The translations under genes were made by a program, and so were the position numbers. Source: Streptococcus oralis subsp. dentisani (GTDB lineage: Bacteria; Bacillota; Bacilli; Lactobacillales; Streptococcaceae). Taken from it: a stretch of DNA of 64,000 nt. Positions 50,858 through 60,319 of the stretch are shown here, piece by piece (within the stretch, counting starts at the first letter, position 1; the number at the start of each line of letters is the position of its first letter). The stretch covers positions 1 through 64,000 of the forward strand of contig NZ_CP034442.1 in assembly GCF_007475365.1 (NCBI RefSeq), in the 5' to 3' direction. Under the pieces are notes generated by a model that was given only the letters and a program-made list of their open reading frames with translations, was not told the DNA's origin and did no database searches.

Positions 50858-52603
50858 ATGTCCATTATTCAAAAACTCTGGTGGTTTTTCAAGTTAGAAA
50901 AACGCCGTTATCTAGTCGGGATTGTGGCCTTGGTCTTGGTTTCCGTCCTCAATCTCATTCCCCCCATGGTCATGGGGCGAGTAATTGACGCCATAACTGG
51001 GGGACAATTAACCCAGCAGGACCTCCTTCTTAATCTATTTTATCTGCTGCTGGCAGCCTTTGGGATGTACTATCTGCGCTATGTTTGGCGCATGTATATC
51101 CTTGGAACTTCCTACCGTTTGGGGCAGATCATGCGCTCTCGCTTGTTTGAGCATTTTACTAAGATGTCGCCAGCCTTTTATCAGACCTATCGGACGGGGG
51201 ATTTGATGGCACACGCAACCAATGATATCAATGCTTTAACTCGTCTCGCAGGTGGCGGTGTTATGTCTGCGGTGGATGCCTCTATAACAGCTCTGGTGAC
51301 CTTGCTGACCATGCTTTTTAGCATTTCTTGGCAGATGACCTTGGTTGCCATTCTTCCCCTGCCTTTCATGGCTTATGCGACCAGTCGTCTAGGGAGAAAG
51401 ACCCACAAAGCCTTTGGCGAATCTCAAGCTGCCTTTTCCGAACTCAATAACAAGGTACAGGAGTCTGTATCAGGTATCAAGGTGACCAAGTCTTTCGGTT
51501 ATCAGGCGGATGAGTTGAAGTCCTTTCAAGCGGTCAATGAATTGACCTTCCAAAAGAATCTCCAAACCATGAAATACGACAGTCTCTTTGACCCCATGGT
51601 TCTCTTGTTTGTTGGCTCGTCCTATGTCTTAACTCTTTTGGTCGGCTCTTTGATGGTTCAGAAAGGGCAGATCACGGTTGGAAATCTAGTTACCTTTATC
51701 AGCTACTTGGATATGCTGGTCTGGCCTCTTATGGCCATTGGTTTCCTCTTTAATATCACTCAGCGAGGAAAGGTTTCTTATCAGCGAATTGAGGAACTCT
51801 TGTCTCAGGAATCACCTGTACAAGATCCAGAGTTTCCTTTAGATGGTATTGAAAATGGGCGCTTGGAGTACGATATTGACAGCTTTGCATTTGAAAACGA
51901 GGAAACACTGACGGACATTCGCTTTAGTTTGAAAAAAGGGCAAACACTGGGCTTGGTTGGGCAGACAGGCTCTGGGAAAACGTCCTTGATTAAGCTCCTC
52001 TTGCGTGAATACGATGTGGATAAGGGAGCCATTTACCTAAACGGTCATGATATTCGGGACTATCGTCTGACAGACCTTCGCAGTCTCATGGGCTATGTCC
52101 CTCAGGATCAATTTCTCTTTGCGGCTTCAATCTTAGACAATATCCGCTTTGGCAATCCTAACTTGCCCCTTTCAACAGTTGAGGGAGCGACTAAGCTAGC
52201 CCAAGTTTACCAAGATATTGTAGATATGCCTCAGGGATTTGATACGCTAATCGGTGAAAAAGGAGTCAGTCTTTCAGGTGGTCAAAAGCAACGTCTGGCA
52301 ATGAGTCGGGCTATGATTCTAGACCCTGATATCTTGATTCTAGATGATTCCTTGTCCGCCGTGGATGCCAAGACAGAGTATGCCATCATCGACAATCTCA
52401 AGGAGACGCGTAAGGACAAGACAACTATTATCACGGCCCATCGCCTCAGTGCAGTTGTCCATGCAGATCTGATTTTGGTTCTGCAAAATGGCCAAATCAT
52501 CGAACGGGGCTCGCACGAAGACCTGCTAGCCCTGGATGGCTGGTATGCCCAAACCTACCAGTCTCAGCAGTTGGAAATGAAAGGAGAAGAAGATGCAGAA
52601 TAA
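50858..52603 (+). CDS. ABC exporter half-transporter, subunit with non-canonical Walker B
   Basis: A 581-residue half-transporter with six N-terminal helices and an ATPase domain: Walker A GQTGSGKTS, signature LSGGQKQRLA, Walker B LILDDSLSAVD with Asp instead of the catalytic Glu, and a normal switch His (TAHRLSA). It is the non-canonical half of a heterodimeric exporter with the next gene, whose start overlaps its end. The ATG at 50858 (AGAAAGGGA upstream) is preferred over one in the BOX-proximal sequence at 50819. Substrate unknown. Confidence 0.88.
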   Translation: MSIIQKLWWFFKLEKRRYLVGIVALVLVSVLNLIPPMVMGRVIDAITGGQLTQQDLLLNLFYLLLAAFGMYYLRYVWRMYILGTSYRLGQIMRSRLFEHFTKMSPAFYQTYRTGDLMAHATNDINALTRLAGGGVMSAVDASITALVTLLTMLFSISWQMTLVAILPLPFMAYATSRLGRKTHKAFGESQAAFSELNNKVQESVSGIKVTKSFGYQADELKSFQAVNELTFQKNLQTMKYDSLFDPMVLLFVGSSYVLTLLVGSLMVQKGQITVGNLVTFISYLDMLVWPLMAIGFLFNITQRGKVSYQRIEELLSQESPVQDPEFPLDGIENGRLEYDIDSFAFENEETLTDIRFSLKKGQTLGLVGQTGSGKTSLIKLLLREYDVDKGAIYLNGHDIRDYRLTDLRSLMGYVPQDQFLFAASILDNIRFGNPNLPLSTVEGATKLAQVYQDIVDMPQGFDTLIGEKGVSLSGGQKQRLAMSRAMILDPDILILDDSLSAVDAKTEYAIIDNLKETRKDKTTIITAHRLSAVVHADLILVLQNGQIIERGSHEDLLALDGWYAQTYQSQQLEMKGEEDAE

Positions 52604-54335
52604 ACAAGAACAATGGGCTGTATTGAAGCGCTTGATGTCCTATCTTAAGCCCTATGGACTCCTGACCTTTTTGGCACTCAGTTTTCTCCTAGCGACTACG
52701 GTCATTAAAAGTGTCATTCCCCTTGTGGCCTCCCACTTTATCGACCAGTATCTCAGTAATCTTAACCAAATCGCTGTTACCGTTTTGCTGGCCTACTATG
52801 GTCTTTATCTCCTACAAACTCTAGTTCAGTATGTCGGCAATCTTCTCTTTGCGCGGGTGTCCTACAGTATTGTCAGAGATATTCGTCGGGATGCCTTTGC
52901 CAATATGGAGAAACTGGGCATGTCTTATTTTGATAAGACGCCAGCAGGTTCCATCGTCTCTCGTTTGACAAATGATACCGAGACCATCAGTGATATGTTT
53001 TCAGGGATTTTATCCAGCTTTATTTCAGCAGTTTTCATCTTTCTGACCACTCTTTATACCATGTTGGTGCTGGATTTTCGTTTGACAGCTTTAGTCTTGC
53101 TCTTTCTCCCCTTGATTTTCCTTTTGGTCAATCTCTATCGGAAAAAATCAGTGAAAATCATCGAAAAAACCAGAAGTCTCTTGTCGGATATCAATAGTAA
53201 GCTGGCAGAGAATATCGAAGGAATCAGGATTATCCAGGCCTTTAATCAAGAGAAGCGCCTGCAGGCAGAATTTGATGAGATTAACCAAGAACACTTGGTC
53301 TATGCCAACCGTTCTGTGGCCTTGGATGCCCTCTTTTTGAGACCTGCCATGAGTTTGCTGAAACTCCTAGGCTACGCCGTTTTGATGGCCTACTTTGGTT
53401 ATCGTGGTCTTTCTATCGGGATAACAGCCGGAACCATGTATGCCTTTATCCAGTACATCAATCGTCTGTTTGATCCTTTGATTGAGGTGACGCAAAACTT
53501 TTCAACCCTTCAAACGTCTATGGTGTCTGCAGGTCGTGTCTTTGCCTTGATTGACGAGAAGACCTATGAGCCTCTTCAAGAAAATGGGCAAGCCAAAATC
53601 AAAGAGGGCAATATCCGTTTTGAACATGTGTGTTTTTCTTATGATGGCAAGCACCAGATTCTGGATGACATTTCCTTTTCAGTTAAGAAGGGTGAAACCA
53701 TTGCCTTTGTGGGGCATACAGGTTCAGGAAAATCTTCCATTATCAATGTCCTCATGCGTTTTTATGAATTTCAGTCAGGGAGAGTTCTCTTGGATGATGT
53801 GGATATCCGAAACTACAGCCAGGAAGAACTGAGAAGAAATATTGGTCTGGTCTTGCAGGATCCCTTCCTTTATCACGGGACTATCAAGTCCAATATCGCC
53901 ATGTACCAAGATCTTAGTGATGAAGAGGTCCAGAATGCGGCTGCCTTTGTCGATGCAGATTCCTTTATTCAGGACCTTCCTCTGGGCTATGATGCACCTG
54001 TGTCTGAGCGTGGCTCGAGCTTTTCTACTGGACAGCGTCAGCTTCTTGCCTTTGCTAGAACAGTCGCCAGTCAGCCTAAAATCCTGATTTTGGATGAAGC
54101 GACAGCCAATATTGACTCTGAAACAGAAAGTTTGGTTCAAGATTCCCTAGCTAAGATGAGACAGGGGCGGACGACTATTGCTATTGCTCATCGCCTTTCG
54201 ACCATCCAGGACGCCAACTGCATTTATGTCTTGGACAAGGGGCGCATCATCGAGAGTGGAACCCATGAGGAACTCTTGGCCTTAGGAGGAACCTATCACA
54301 AGATGTATAGCTTGCAGGCTGGAGCCATGTCCTAA
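52593..54335 (+). CDS. ABC exporter half-transporter, subunit with canonical Walker B
   Basis: A 580-residue half-transporter. Walker A GHTGSGKSS, catalytic Glu in LILDEATANID, switch His in AIAHRLST, but an altered signature FSTGQRQLLA. It complements the upstream subunit, giving one degenerate and one active site. AAAGGAGAAG precedes the ATG inside the upstream gene. Likely drug or peptide exporter; no substrate evidence in sequence. Confidence 0.88.
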   Translation: MQNKQEQWAVLKRLMSYLKPYGLLTFLALSFLLATTVIKSVIPLVASHFIDQYLSNLNQIAVTVLLAYYGLYLLQTLVQYVGNLLFARVSYSIVRDIRRDAFANMEKLGMSYFDKTPAGSIVSRLTNDTETISDMFSGILSSFISAVFIFLTTLYTMLVLDFRLTALVLLFLPLIFLLVNLYRKKSVKIIEKTRSLLSDINSKLAENIEGIRIIQAFNQEKRLQAEFDEINQEHLVYANRSVALDALFLRPAMSLLKLLGYAVLMAYFGYRGLSIGITAGTMYAFIQYINRLFDPLIEVTQNFSTLQTSMVSAGRVFALIDEKTYEPLQENGQAKIKEGNIRFEHVCFSYDGKHQILDDISFSVKKGETIAFVGHTGSGKSSIINVLMRFYEFQSGRVLLDDVDIRNYSQEELRRNIGLVLQDPFLYHGTIKSNIAMYQDLSDEEVQNAAAFVDADSFIQDLPLGYDAPVSERGSSFSTGQRQLLAFARTVASQPKILILDEATANIDSETESLVQDSLAKMRQGRTTIAIAHRLSTIQDANCIYVLDKGRIIESGTHEELLALGGTYHKMYSLQAGAMS

Positions 54336-54337
54336 TC

Positions 54338-54409
54338 TTTTTTGAAAATCTCTTCAAACCACGTTAGTTTTATCTGTGACCTCAAAGCTGTACTTTGATT
54401 TTCATTGAG
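54338..54409 (+). repeat. Shortened BOX element
   Basis: TTGAAAATCTCTTCAAACCA (boxA start), then ATCTGTGACCTCAAAGC (boxB-like) and TTTGATTTTCATTGAG (boxC end). A degenerate copy in the same orientation as the one at 50717. Confidence 0.85.
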
Positions 54410-54464
54410 CGCCATAAGGAAATTCATCAAATCACAGATTTCTTGCACCGCCTTTTCCATTTTG

Positions 54465-54473
54465 TGGTATAAT
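54465..54473 (+). promoter_or_regulatory. Extended -10 promoter of the sugar transferase operon
   Basis: TGG-TATAAT at 54465-54473; a second TATAAT at 54493-54498 also lies upstream, but its only -35-like element (TTGACA, 54482) is too close. Confidence 0.6.
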
Positions 54474-54518
54474 GAAAAATGTTGACAAATAGTATAATAA
54501 AAACAAAGGAGAAACAGC

Positions 54519-55211
54519 ATGCTGAAATGGGAAGACTTGCCCGTGGAAATGCAATCAAGCGAGGTTGAGTCTTACTACCAGCTTGTCTCTAAAAGGAAAG
54601 GTTCGCTGATTTTCAAGCGTTGCCTGGACTGGGTTCTGGCCTTGGTTTTACTGATTTTGACTTCCCCAATCTTTCTTGTCTTGAGCATTTGGATCAAGTT
54701 GGATAGCAAGGGACCCGTCATTTACAAGCAAGAGCGCGTGACCCAGTACAACCGTCCTTTCAAGATTTGGAAGTTCCGTACTATGGTAACGGATGCGGAT
54801 AAAAAAGGAAGTCTGGTGACTTCTGCTAACGATAGCCGCATTACCAAGGTTGGAAATTTCATCCGCCGTGTGCGCTTGGACGAACTGCCTCAGCTGGTCA
54901 ATGTCCTTAAAGGCGAGATGTCCTTTGTAGGCACAAGACCTGAGGTGCCACGTTACACCGAGCAGTATAGTCCTGAAATGATGGCGACCTTGCTCTTGCC
55001 AGCAGGAATCACCTCTCCAGCCAGCATCAACTACAAGGATGAGGATACGATCATCAGTCAAATGACGGAGAAAGGTCTATCAGTTGACCAGGCCTATGTC
55101 GAACACGTCCTTCCTGAAAAGATGCGCTATAACCTCGCCTATCTCCGAGAGTTTAGTTTCCTTGGAGACATCAAAATCATGTTTCAAACCGTGTTTGAGG
55201 TACTAAAATAA
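54519..55211 (+). CDS. Undecaprenyl-phosphate sugar phosphotransferase, probably for teichoic acid
   Basis: A 230-residue member of the bacterial sugar transferase family (PF02397). A membrane helix lies near residues 34-56; family motifs IWKFRTMV, RLDELPQLVNVLKGEMSFVGTRPEVPRY (in two parts) follow. It would transfer a sugar phosphate to undecaprenyl phosphate. With the aminotransferase next door it matches the pneumococcal pair proposed to make and attach the AATGal residue that starts the teichoic-acid repeat. AAAGGAGAAA precedes the ATG. Confidence 0.87.
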   Translation: MLKWEDLPVEMQSSEVESYYQLVSKRKGSLIFKRCLDWVLALVLLILTSPIFLVLSIWIKLDSKGPVIYKQERVTQYNRPFKIWKFRTMVTDADKKGSLVTSANDSRITKVGNFIRRVRLDELPQLVNVLKGEMSFVGTRPEVPRYTEQYSPEMMATLLLPAGITSPASINYKDEDTIISQMTEKGLSVDQAYVEHVLPEKMRYNLAYLREFSFLGDIKIMFQTVFEVLK

Positions 55212-55253
55212 AGTAGTCATGAGAAAATGAGTACAGATAAAAGGAGCAAATCA

Positions 55254-56483
55254 ATGCCAAATTACAATATTCCATTTTCACCACCCGATATTACCGAAGC
55301 TGAAATTGCTGAAGTAGCGGATACCCTTCGTTCTGGCTGGATCACAACAGGTCCTAAGACAAAAGAACTGGAGCGTCGCTTGTCTCAATACACACAGACA
55401 CCTAAGACTGTCTGCCTCAACTCTGCGACTGCCGCTCTTGAGTTGATTTTACGTGTCTTGGAAGTGGGACCTGGTGATGAAGTCATCGTTCCAGCTATGA
55501 CTTATACAGCTTCATGTAGTGTCATCACTCACGTAGGAGCAACACCTGTCATGGTGGATATCCAAGCAGATACTTTTGAGATGGACTATGACTTGCTTGA
55601 GCAAGCCATTACTGAAAAGACTAAGGTGATCATCCCAGTAGACCTTGCAGGGATTGTTTGCAACTATGACCGTTTGTTCCAAATTGTGGAGAAGAAACGC
55701 GACCTCTTTACTGCTTCAAGTAAGTGGCAAAATGCCTTTAACCGTATCGTGATTGTCTCTGATAGTGCCCATGCTTTGGGATCTACTTATAAAGGGCAAC
55801 CAGCTGGTTCTATCGCTGACTTTACTTCCTTCTCATTCCATGCCGTTAAGAACTTTACAACGGCTGAGGGAGGAAGTGCGACTTGGAAAGCCAATCCAGC
55901 GATTGATGACGAAGAGATGTACAAGGAATTCCAAATCCTTTCCCTTCATGGTCAAACCAAAGACGCTCTTGCCAAGATGCAACTGGGTTCATGGGAGTAC
56001 GATATCGTAACACCAGCCTACAAGTGTAACATGACGGATATCATGGCTTCGATTGGTTTGGTACAATTGGACCGTTACCCAGCTTTGCTACAACGTCGTA
56101 AGGACATCGTGGGCCGCTATGATCGTGGTTTTGCGGGTACTCGTATTCACCCATTGGCACACAAGACTGATACTGTTGAATCTTGTCGTCACCTCTACAT
56201 CACCCATGTAGAAGGAGCAAGTCTAGAAGAACGCAACCTCATCATTCAAGAATTGGCCAAAGCAGGAATTGCAAGTAATGTACACTACAAACCGCTTCCT
56301 CTCTTGACAGCCTATAAGAATCTTGGTTTTGATATGGCAGATTATCCAAGAGCCTATGCCTTCTTTGAAAATGAAATTACACTCCCTCTTCATACAAAAT
56401 TAAGCGATGAAGAAGTTGATTACATCGTTCAGACTTTGGTGAGTATTTCCGAAGAAATACTCGGTTCAGGAAAAAAACCATAA
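55254..56483 (+). CDS. DegT/DnrJ/EryC1/StrS family sugar aminotransferase
   Basis: A 409-residue PLP enzyme. The catalytic lysine is in SFHAVKNFTTAEGG near residue 205, with N-terminal GWITTGPKTKELE and the substrate loop NMTDIMASIGLVQLD typical of the family. It should aminate a UDP-4-keto-hexose, consistent with AATGal synthesis for phosphocholine teichoic acids. ATG 55254 follows AAAGGAG; an earlier ATG at 55227 lacks a good site. Linked with the transferase upstream. Confidence 0.87.
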   Translation: MPNYNIPFSPPDITEAEIAEVADTLRSGWITTGPKTKELERRLSQYTQTPKTVCLNSATAALELILRVLEVGPGDEVIVPAMTYTASCSVITHVGATPVMVDIQADTFEMDYDLLEQAITEKTKVIIPVDLAGIVCNYDRLFQIVEKKRDLFTASSKWQNAFNRIVIVSDSAHALGSTYKGQPAGSIADFTSFSFHAVKNFTTAEGGSATWKANPAIDDEEMYKEFQILSLHGQTKDALAKMQLGSWEYDIVTPAYKCNMTDIMASIGLVQLDRYPALLQRRKDIVGRYDRGFAGTRIHPLAHKTDTVESCRHLYITHVEGASLEERNLIIQELAKAGIASNVHYKPLPLLTAYKNLGFDMADYPRAYAFFENEITLPLHTKLSDEEVDYIVQTLVSISEEILGSGKKP

Positions 56484-56491
56484 AAAAAATC

Positions 56492-56520
56492 TTGACAAAG
56501 ATAGAACAATAACATATAAT
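56492..56520 (+). promoter_or_regulatory. Strong promoter of the tryptophan region
   Basis: Consensus TTGACA (56492-56497), 17-base spacer, consensus TATAAT (56515-56520). Confidence 0.92.
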
Positions 56521-56530
56521 ATTCTCAATA

Positions 56531-56779
56531 AATCAGAAAAGTAACTATTTTTGATCTTCAGGGAGCCTGTGGTGATTGTGAACAGGTGGTTGGAAGTAGT
56601 GAAAGTGGGCTGATTTTAAAAATGAATTTGAAACAATGAAAATTCGGTACGCACACCTTACAGTGCAACTTGTTGTTAGACAAGGCAGAGATGTAAAGGG
56701 GAATAGTCTCTTTATAATTGAGGTGGCACCGCGTTACAAACGCCCTCACACAGATTATTTTCTGTGTGTGGGCTTTTTT
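56531..56779 (+). promoter_or_regulatory. Trp-specific T-box riboswitch 1, upstream of the extra trpB
   Basis: Stem I base AATCAG (56531-56536) / CTGATT (56610-56615); specifier TGG (56606-56608) followed by G in the loop next to the base helix, pairing with tRNA-Trp. T-box motif TGGCACCGCG (56724-56733): UGGC accepts discriminator G, as in tRNA-Trp. Terminator CCCTCACACAGA / TCTGTGTGTGGG with T6 (to 56779). Uncharged tRNA-Trp should permit read-through. Confidence 0.92.
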
Positions 56780-56912
56780 CTTTCGGTCATTTTGTTTATC
56801 TTTTATTAGGGCCTTAAGTCGCTTTGATGAACTAGACTTCTATCTACAGTTCCTTGCCTACTACTAAAAGCAAACAAAACGGCCGGATTAATATGGAAAG
56901 AGGAAAAATTTT

Positions 56913-58091
56913 ATGACAACTAAAGGTTATTTTGGACAATTTGGTGGTAGTTTTGTACCGGAGCCGATTCAGGCTTTGTTGGATGAGCTAGAAGTGACAT
57001 TTGACAAGTACAAGGATGATCCAGAGTTTTTGGCAGAATTTCGTCATTACTTAAAAGACTATTCAGGTCGCGAAACACCGCTCTATTTTGCGGAAAGTTT
57101 GACAGACTACCTAGGTGGGGCTAAGATTTATCTCAAGCGAGAAGATCTTAACCATCTGGGTTCTCACAAGCTCAACAACGTTTTAGGGCAAATTCTTCTG
57201 GCAAAACGTATGGGCAAAAAACGAGTGATCGCAGAAACAGGGGCTGGTCAGCACGGGGTTGCGACAGCAGCTGCAGCAGCCAAGTTTGGTATGGCTTGTG
57301 ATGTCTACATGGGAGCAGAAGATGTGGAGCGTCAACGTCTCAATGTTTTCCGCATGAAGATGATGGGAGCAACTGTTCACGCAGTTGAAACAGGGACACG
57401 AACTCTCAAGGATGCGGTTGATGCAGCCTTTGGAGCATGGATGAATGACCTTGAAGCCTTCTACGTTTTGGGATCTGCTGTAGGCCCTCATCCTTATCCT
57501 ACCATTGTTCATGAGTTTCAAAAGGTTATCAGTGAAGAATCTCGCCGTCAAATCTTAGAAAAAGAAGGACGCTTGCCAGATTACGTTATTGCCTGTGTAG
57601 GTGGTGGTTCCAATGCCATCGGTGCTTTTTCACAGTATGTAGCTGATGAAGAAGTCAAACTGGTTGGGGTCGAAGCTGCCGGTCATGGACTTGACACAGA
57701 CAAGCACGCAGCCACTATGACAAAAGGTAGTGTCGGAATTGTCGATGGTATGAAGACTTATGCAGTCTTTAAGGAAGACGGAGAGCTGGCTCCAGTTTAC
57801 TCTATCTCTGCTGGTTTGGACTATCCAGGGGTTGGCCCAGAACACGCCTACTTTAAAGATTCAGGTCGCGTGGAATATGTGGCAGCGACAGACGAAGAAG
57901 CTGTTCAAGCCTTGCTCCTCCTCAGCAAGACAGAAGGGATTATCCCAGCGATCGAAAGTTCACATGCCATCGCAGAAGCGGTTAAACGTGCATCGAAACT
58001 AAGTAAAGATGAGATTATTATCATCAATGTCTCTGGTCGTGGAGACAAGGACGTAGCTGCGATTGCAGACTACCTAGAAGCTAAAAAATAA
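56913..58091 (+). CDS. trpB2: Extra tryptophan synthase beta chain (TrpB paralogue)
   Basis: A 392-residue PLP enzyme with all beta-chain marks: the PLP lysine in [11 protein letters not shown], catalytic Glu in AETGAGQHG, phosphate loop [21 protein letters not shown] and GRGDKD at the end. It is clearly different from the operonic TrpB (62652): it has a longer [13 protein letters not shown] link and a [14 protein letters not shown] segment that recalls enterobacterial TrpB. Alone it can join indole to serine. It is TrpB1-like in type, so it might bind TrpA. It has its own T-box and promoter, suggesting use in indole salvage. trpB2 here means a second copy, not the TrpB2 subfamily. Confidence 0.92.
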   Translation: MTTKGYFGQFGGSFVPEPIQALLDELEVTFDKYKDDPEFLAEFRHYLKDYSGRETPLYFAESLTDYLGGAKIYLKREDLNHLGSHKLNNVLGQILLAKRMGKKRVIAETGAGQHGVATAAAAAKFGMACDVYMGAEDVERQRLNVFRMKMMGATVHAVETGTRTLKDAVDAAFGAWMNDLEAFYVLGSAVGPHPYPTIVHEFQKVISEESRRQILEKEGRLPDYVIACVGGGSNAIGAFSQYVADEEVKLVGVEAAGHGLDTDKHAATMTKGSVGIVDGMKTYAVFKEDGELAPVYSISAGLDYPGVGPEHAYFKDSGRVEYVAATDEEAVQALLLLSKTEGIIPAIESSHAIAEAVKRASKLSKDEIIIINVSGRGDKDVAAIADYLEAKK

Positions 58092-58093
58092 AA

Positions 58094-58338
58094 GATGGAA
58101 AAATTACAGTACTTTCTTTCCCAGAGAGCTTGTGGTTGCTGGAAACAAGCAGAGAAAGCTGTAAGGTTGGGTCCATCTGAAACGAGAGAAGAAAACATAA
58201 TTCTCAAGGGAGTGCCCTTTATCGCACAGCCTGTTACAGGAGCTTTCTGAGACAGGAATGAGAGATAGGAGAAATCCTATAATTGAGGTGGCACCGCGAA
58301 TTTCGTCCTCACGCAAGTTATTTTGCGTGGGGATTTTT
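58094..58338 (+). promoter_or_regulatory. Trp-specific T-box riboswitch 2, upstream of trpE
   Basis: Stem I base GATGGA (58094-58099) / TCCATC (58172-58177), second helix TTACAG (58104-58109) / CTGTAA (58159-58164); specifier TGG (58168-58170) in the loop. The AGAGAG distal element is present at 58122. T-box TGGCACCGCG (58289-58298), terminator CCTCACGCAA / TTGCGTGGGG and T5. It starts two bases after the extra trpB stop, with no visible promoter of its own. Confidence 0.92.
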
Positions 58339-58384
58339 CATACAATCGCCACGGACTAGAAGTAGAACTGAAAGGGAAATTACA

Positions 58385-59746
58385 ATGGAACGAATTATTC
58401 ATGGTGATGTCTTATCACCAATCTTGGCTTATATGCGCCTAAAGGGACAACACAAGGTGATCCTAGAGAGTATTCCTAGAGACAAGGAAACCGCTCGTTT
58501 TTCTATCCTAGCTTATAATCCTGTTTTTGAGATTCAGTTTGAAAATGGGGTCCTTTATCAAAATGGTCAAGTGATTGATCGGGATCCCTTGGATTTCCTT
58601 TATGAAGTGACTCATAAGAGCCAGCACCATTCAGATCTACCTTTTGGTGGAGGAGCTATTGGCTTTGTTGGTTACGATATGATTTCGCTCTATGAAGAAA
58701 TTGGTCAAATCCCTCAAGATACCATTGGGACGCCAGACATGCATTTCTTTCTCTATGAGAGTTACATGGTCTTTGACCACAAGAAGGAAAAAATCCATGT
58801 CATCGAAGATGCTCTTTACAGCGAGCGCAGTCAAGAGGATTTGGAAAAAGCCTTGAATCAAGTGCTTGAGGAATTACGCATTCCTGCTCCAAATGAATTT
58901 GAAGATTTGGATTTATCTCCTCTCGACTTCAAACCGCATATCGCTCCTCAGAAGTTTGAGCAAATGGTGGAAACAGCTCGTGATTTGATTCGTAATGGTG
59001 ATATGTTCCAATGCGTGCTCAGCCAGCGTTTCTCAGCAGAAGTTACTGGAAATCCATTTGACTTCTACAGAAATCTCCGCGTGACCAATCCATCTAATTA
59101 TCTCTATTTCTATGATTTTGGTGATTATCAAATCATCGGTGCTAGTCCTGAAAGTTTGGTTTCTGTTAAAAATGGCATCGTGACGACCAACCCGATTGCA
59201 GGTACGCGACCAAGAGGGGCTACGGATGAAGAGGACAAGGCTTTGGCGACTGACCTGCTTTCTGATGAGAAGGAAACAGCAGAACATCGGATGTTGGTAG
59301 ACTTGGGGCGTAACGATATTGGTCGCATCTCTGAAACTGCTAGTGTTCAAGTCACCAAGTATATGGAAGTGGAGCTCTTCCGCTATGTCATGCATTTGAC
59401 CAGCGTGGTCAAGGGACGTTTGCTTCCAGAACTCACTGCCATGGATGCATTGAAAGCTACACTTCCAGCTGGAACAGTGTCAGGAGCTCCAAAGATTCGA
59501 GCTATGAGACGCATCTATGAACTGGAGACGGAAAAACGAGGCGTATACGCAGGAGCAATCGGCTACTTGTCTGCGACGGGTGATATGGATTTGGCCATTG
59601 CCATCCGAACCATGATTCTTAAAGATCAAACAGCCTATGTGCAGGCTGGGGCAGGGATTGTCTATGACTCTATTGCCCAAAACGAATACCAAGAAACCAT
59701 TAACAAGGCTAAATCTATGACTAGAATTGGAGAACTAAGACCATGA
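58385..59746 (+). CDS. trpE: Anthranilate synthase component I
   Basis: A 453-residue subunit converting chorismate to anthranilate. The Trp feedback site ILESIPRDKE near residue 24 is preserved, and the chorismate-binding domain shows FQCVLSQRFS, GASPESLV, IAGTRPRGA and GAPKIRAMRR. ATG 58385 follows AAAGGGAAA; codons upstream in frame lie in the T-box. It overlaps trpG by four bases. First gene of trpEGDCFBA. Confidence 0.96.
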   Translation: MERIIHGDVLSPILAYMRLKGQHKVILESIPRDKETARFSILAYNPVFEIQFENGVLYQNGQVIDRDPLDFLYEVTHKSQHHSDLPFGGGAIGFVGYDMISLYEEIGQIPQDTIGTPDMHFFLYESYMVFDHKKEKIHVIEDALYSERSQEDLEKALNQVLEELRIPAPNEFEDLDLSPLDFKPHIAPQKFEQMVETARDLIRNGDMFQCVLSQRFSAEVTGNPFDFYRNLRVTNPSNYLYFYDFGDYQIIGASPESLVSVKNGIVTTNPIAGTRPRGATDEEDKALATDLLSDEKETAEHRMLVDLGRNDIGRISETASVQVTKYMEVELFRYVMHLTSVVKGRLLPELTAMDALKATLPAGTVSGAPKIRAMRRIYELETEKRGVYAGAIGYLSATGDMDLAIAIRTMILKDQTAYVQAGAGIVYDSIAQNEYQETINKAKSMTRIGELRP

Positions 59747-60309
59747 TTTTATTGATTGACAACTATGATTCTTTTACCTATAACTTGGCGCAGTACATTG
59801 GGAATTTTACAGAAGTGCAGGTCTTGAGAAATGATGATCCCAAGCTGTATGAAGAAGCTGAAAAAGCAGATGGTCTGGTCTTTTCTCCCGGTCCTGGTTG
59901 GCCGGTTGATGCTGGAAAGATGGAAGACATGATTCGTGACTTTGCAGGTAAGAAGCCGATTCTAGGGATTTGTTTGGGTCACCAAGCTATCGCAGAAGTC
60001 TTTGGTGGGAAGCTAGGTTTGGCTCCAAAAGTCATGCATGGGAAACAGAGCCATATCAGCTTTGAAGCGCCATCTGTTTTGTATCAAGGTATTGAGGATG
60101 GTCGTCCAGTCATGCGTTATCACAGCATTTTGATTGAAGAAATGCCAGAAGACTTTGAAGTGACAGCTCGTTCAACTGATGACCAAGCTATTATGGGAAT
60201 TCAACACAAAAATCTTCCAATTTATGGCTTCCAGTACCATCCAGAGAGTATCGGAACGCCAGATGGCTTGTCTTCTATTCGGAATTTTATCGAAAAGGTT
60301 GTAAAGTGA
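59743..60309 (+). CDS. trpG: Anthranilate synthase component II (glutamine amidotransferase)
   Basis: A 188-residue class I amidotransferase supplying ammonia to TrpE. Nucleophile Cys in [11 protein letters not shown], His and Glu in [11 protein letters not shown]-terminal [13 protein letters not shown]. Overlaps trpE by ATGA. In many Firmicutes this subunit also serves p-aminobenzoate synthesis; here it is tied to the trp operon. Confidence 0.95.
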   Translation: MILLIDNYDSFTYNLAQYIGNFTEVQVLRNDDPKLYEEAEKADGLVFSPGPGWPVDAGKMEDMIRDFAGKKPILGICLGHQAIAEVFGGKLGLAPKVMHGKQSHISFEAPSVLYQGIEDGRPVMRYHSILIEEMPEDFEVTARSTDDQAIMGIQHKNLPIYGFQYHPESIGTPDGLSSIRNFIEKVVK

Positions 60310-60319
60310 GGAAACTAGG

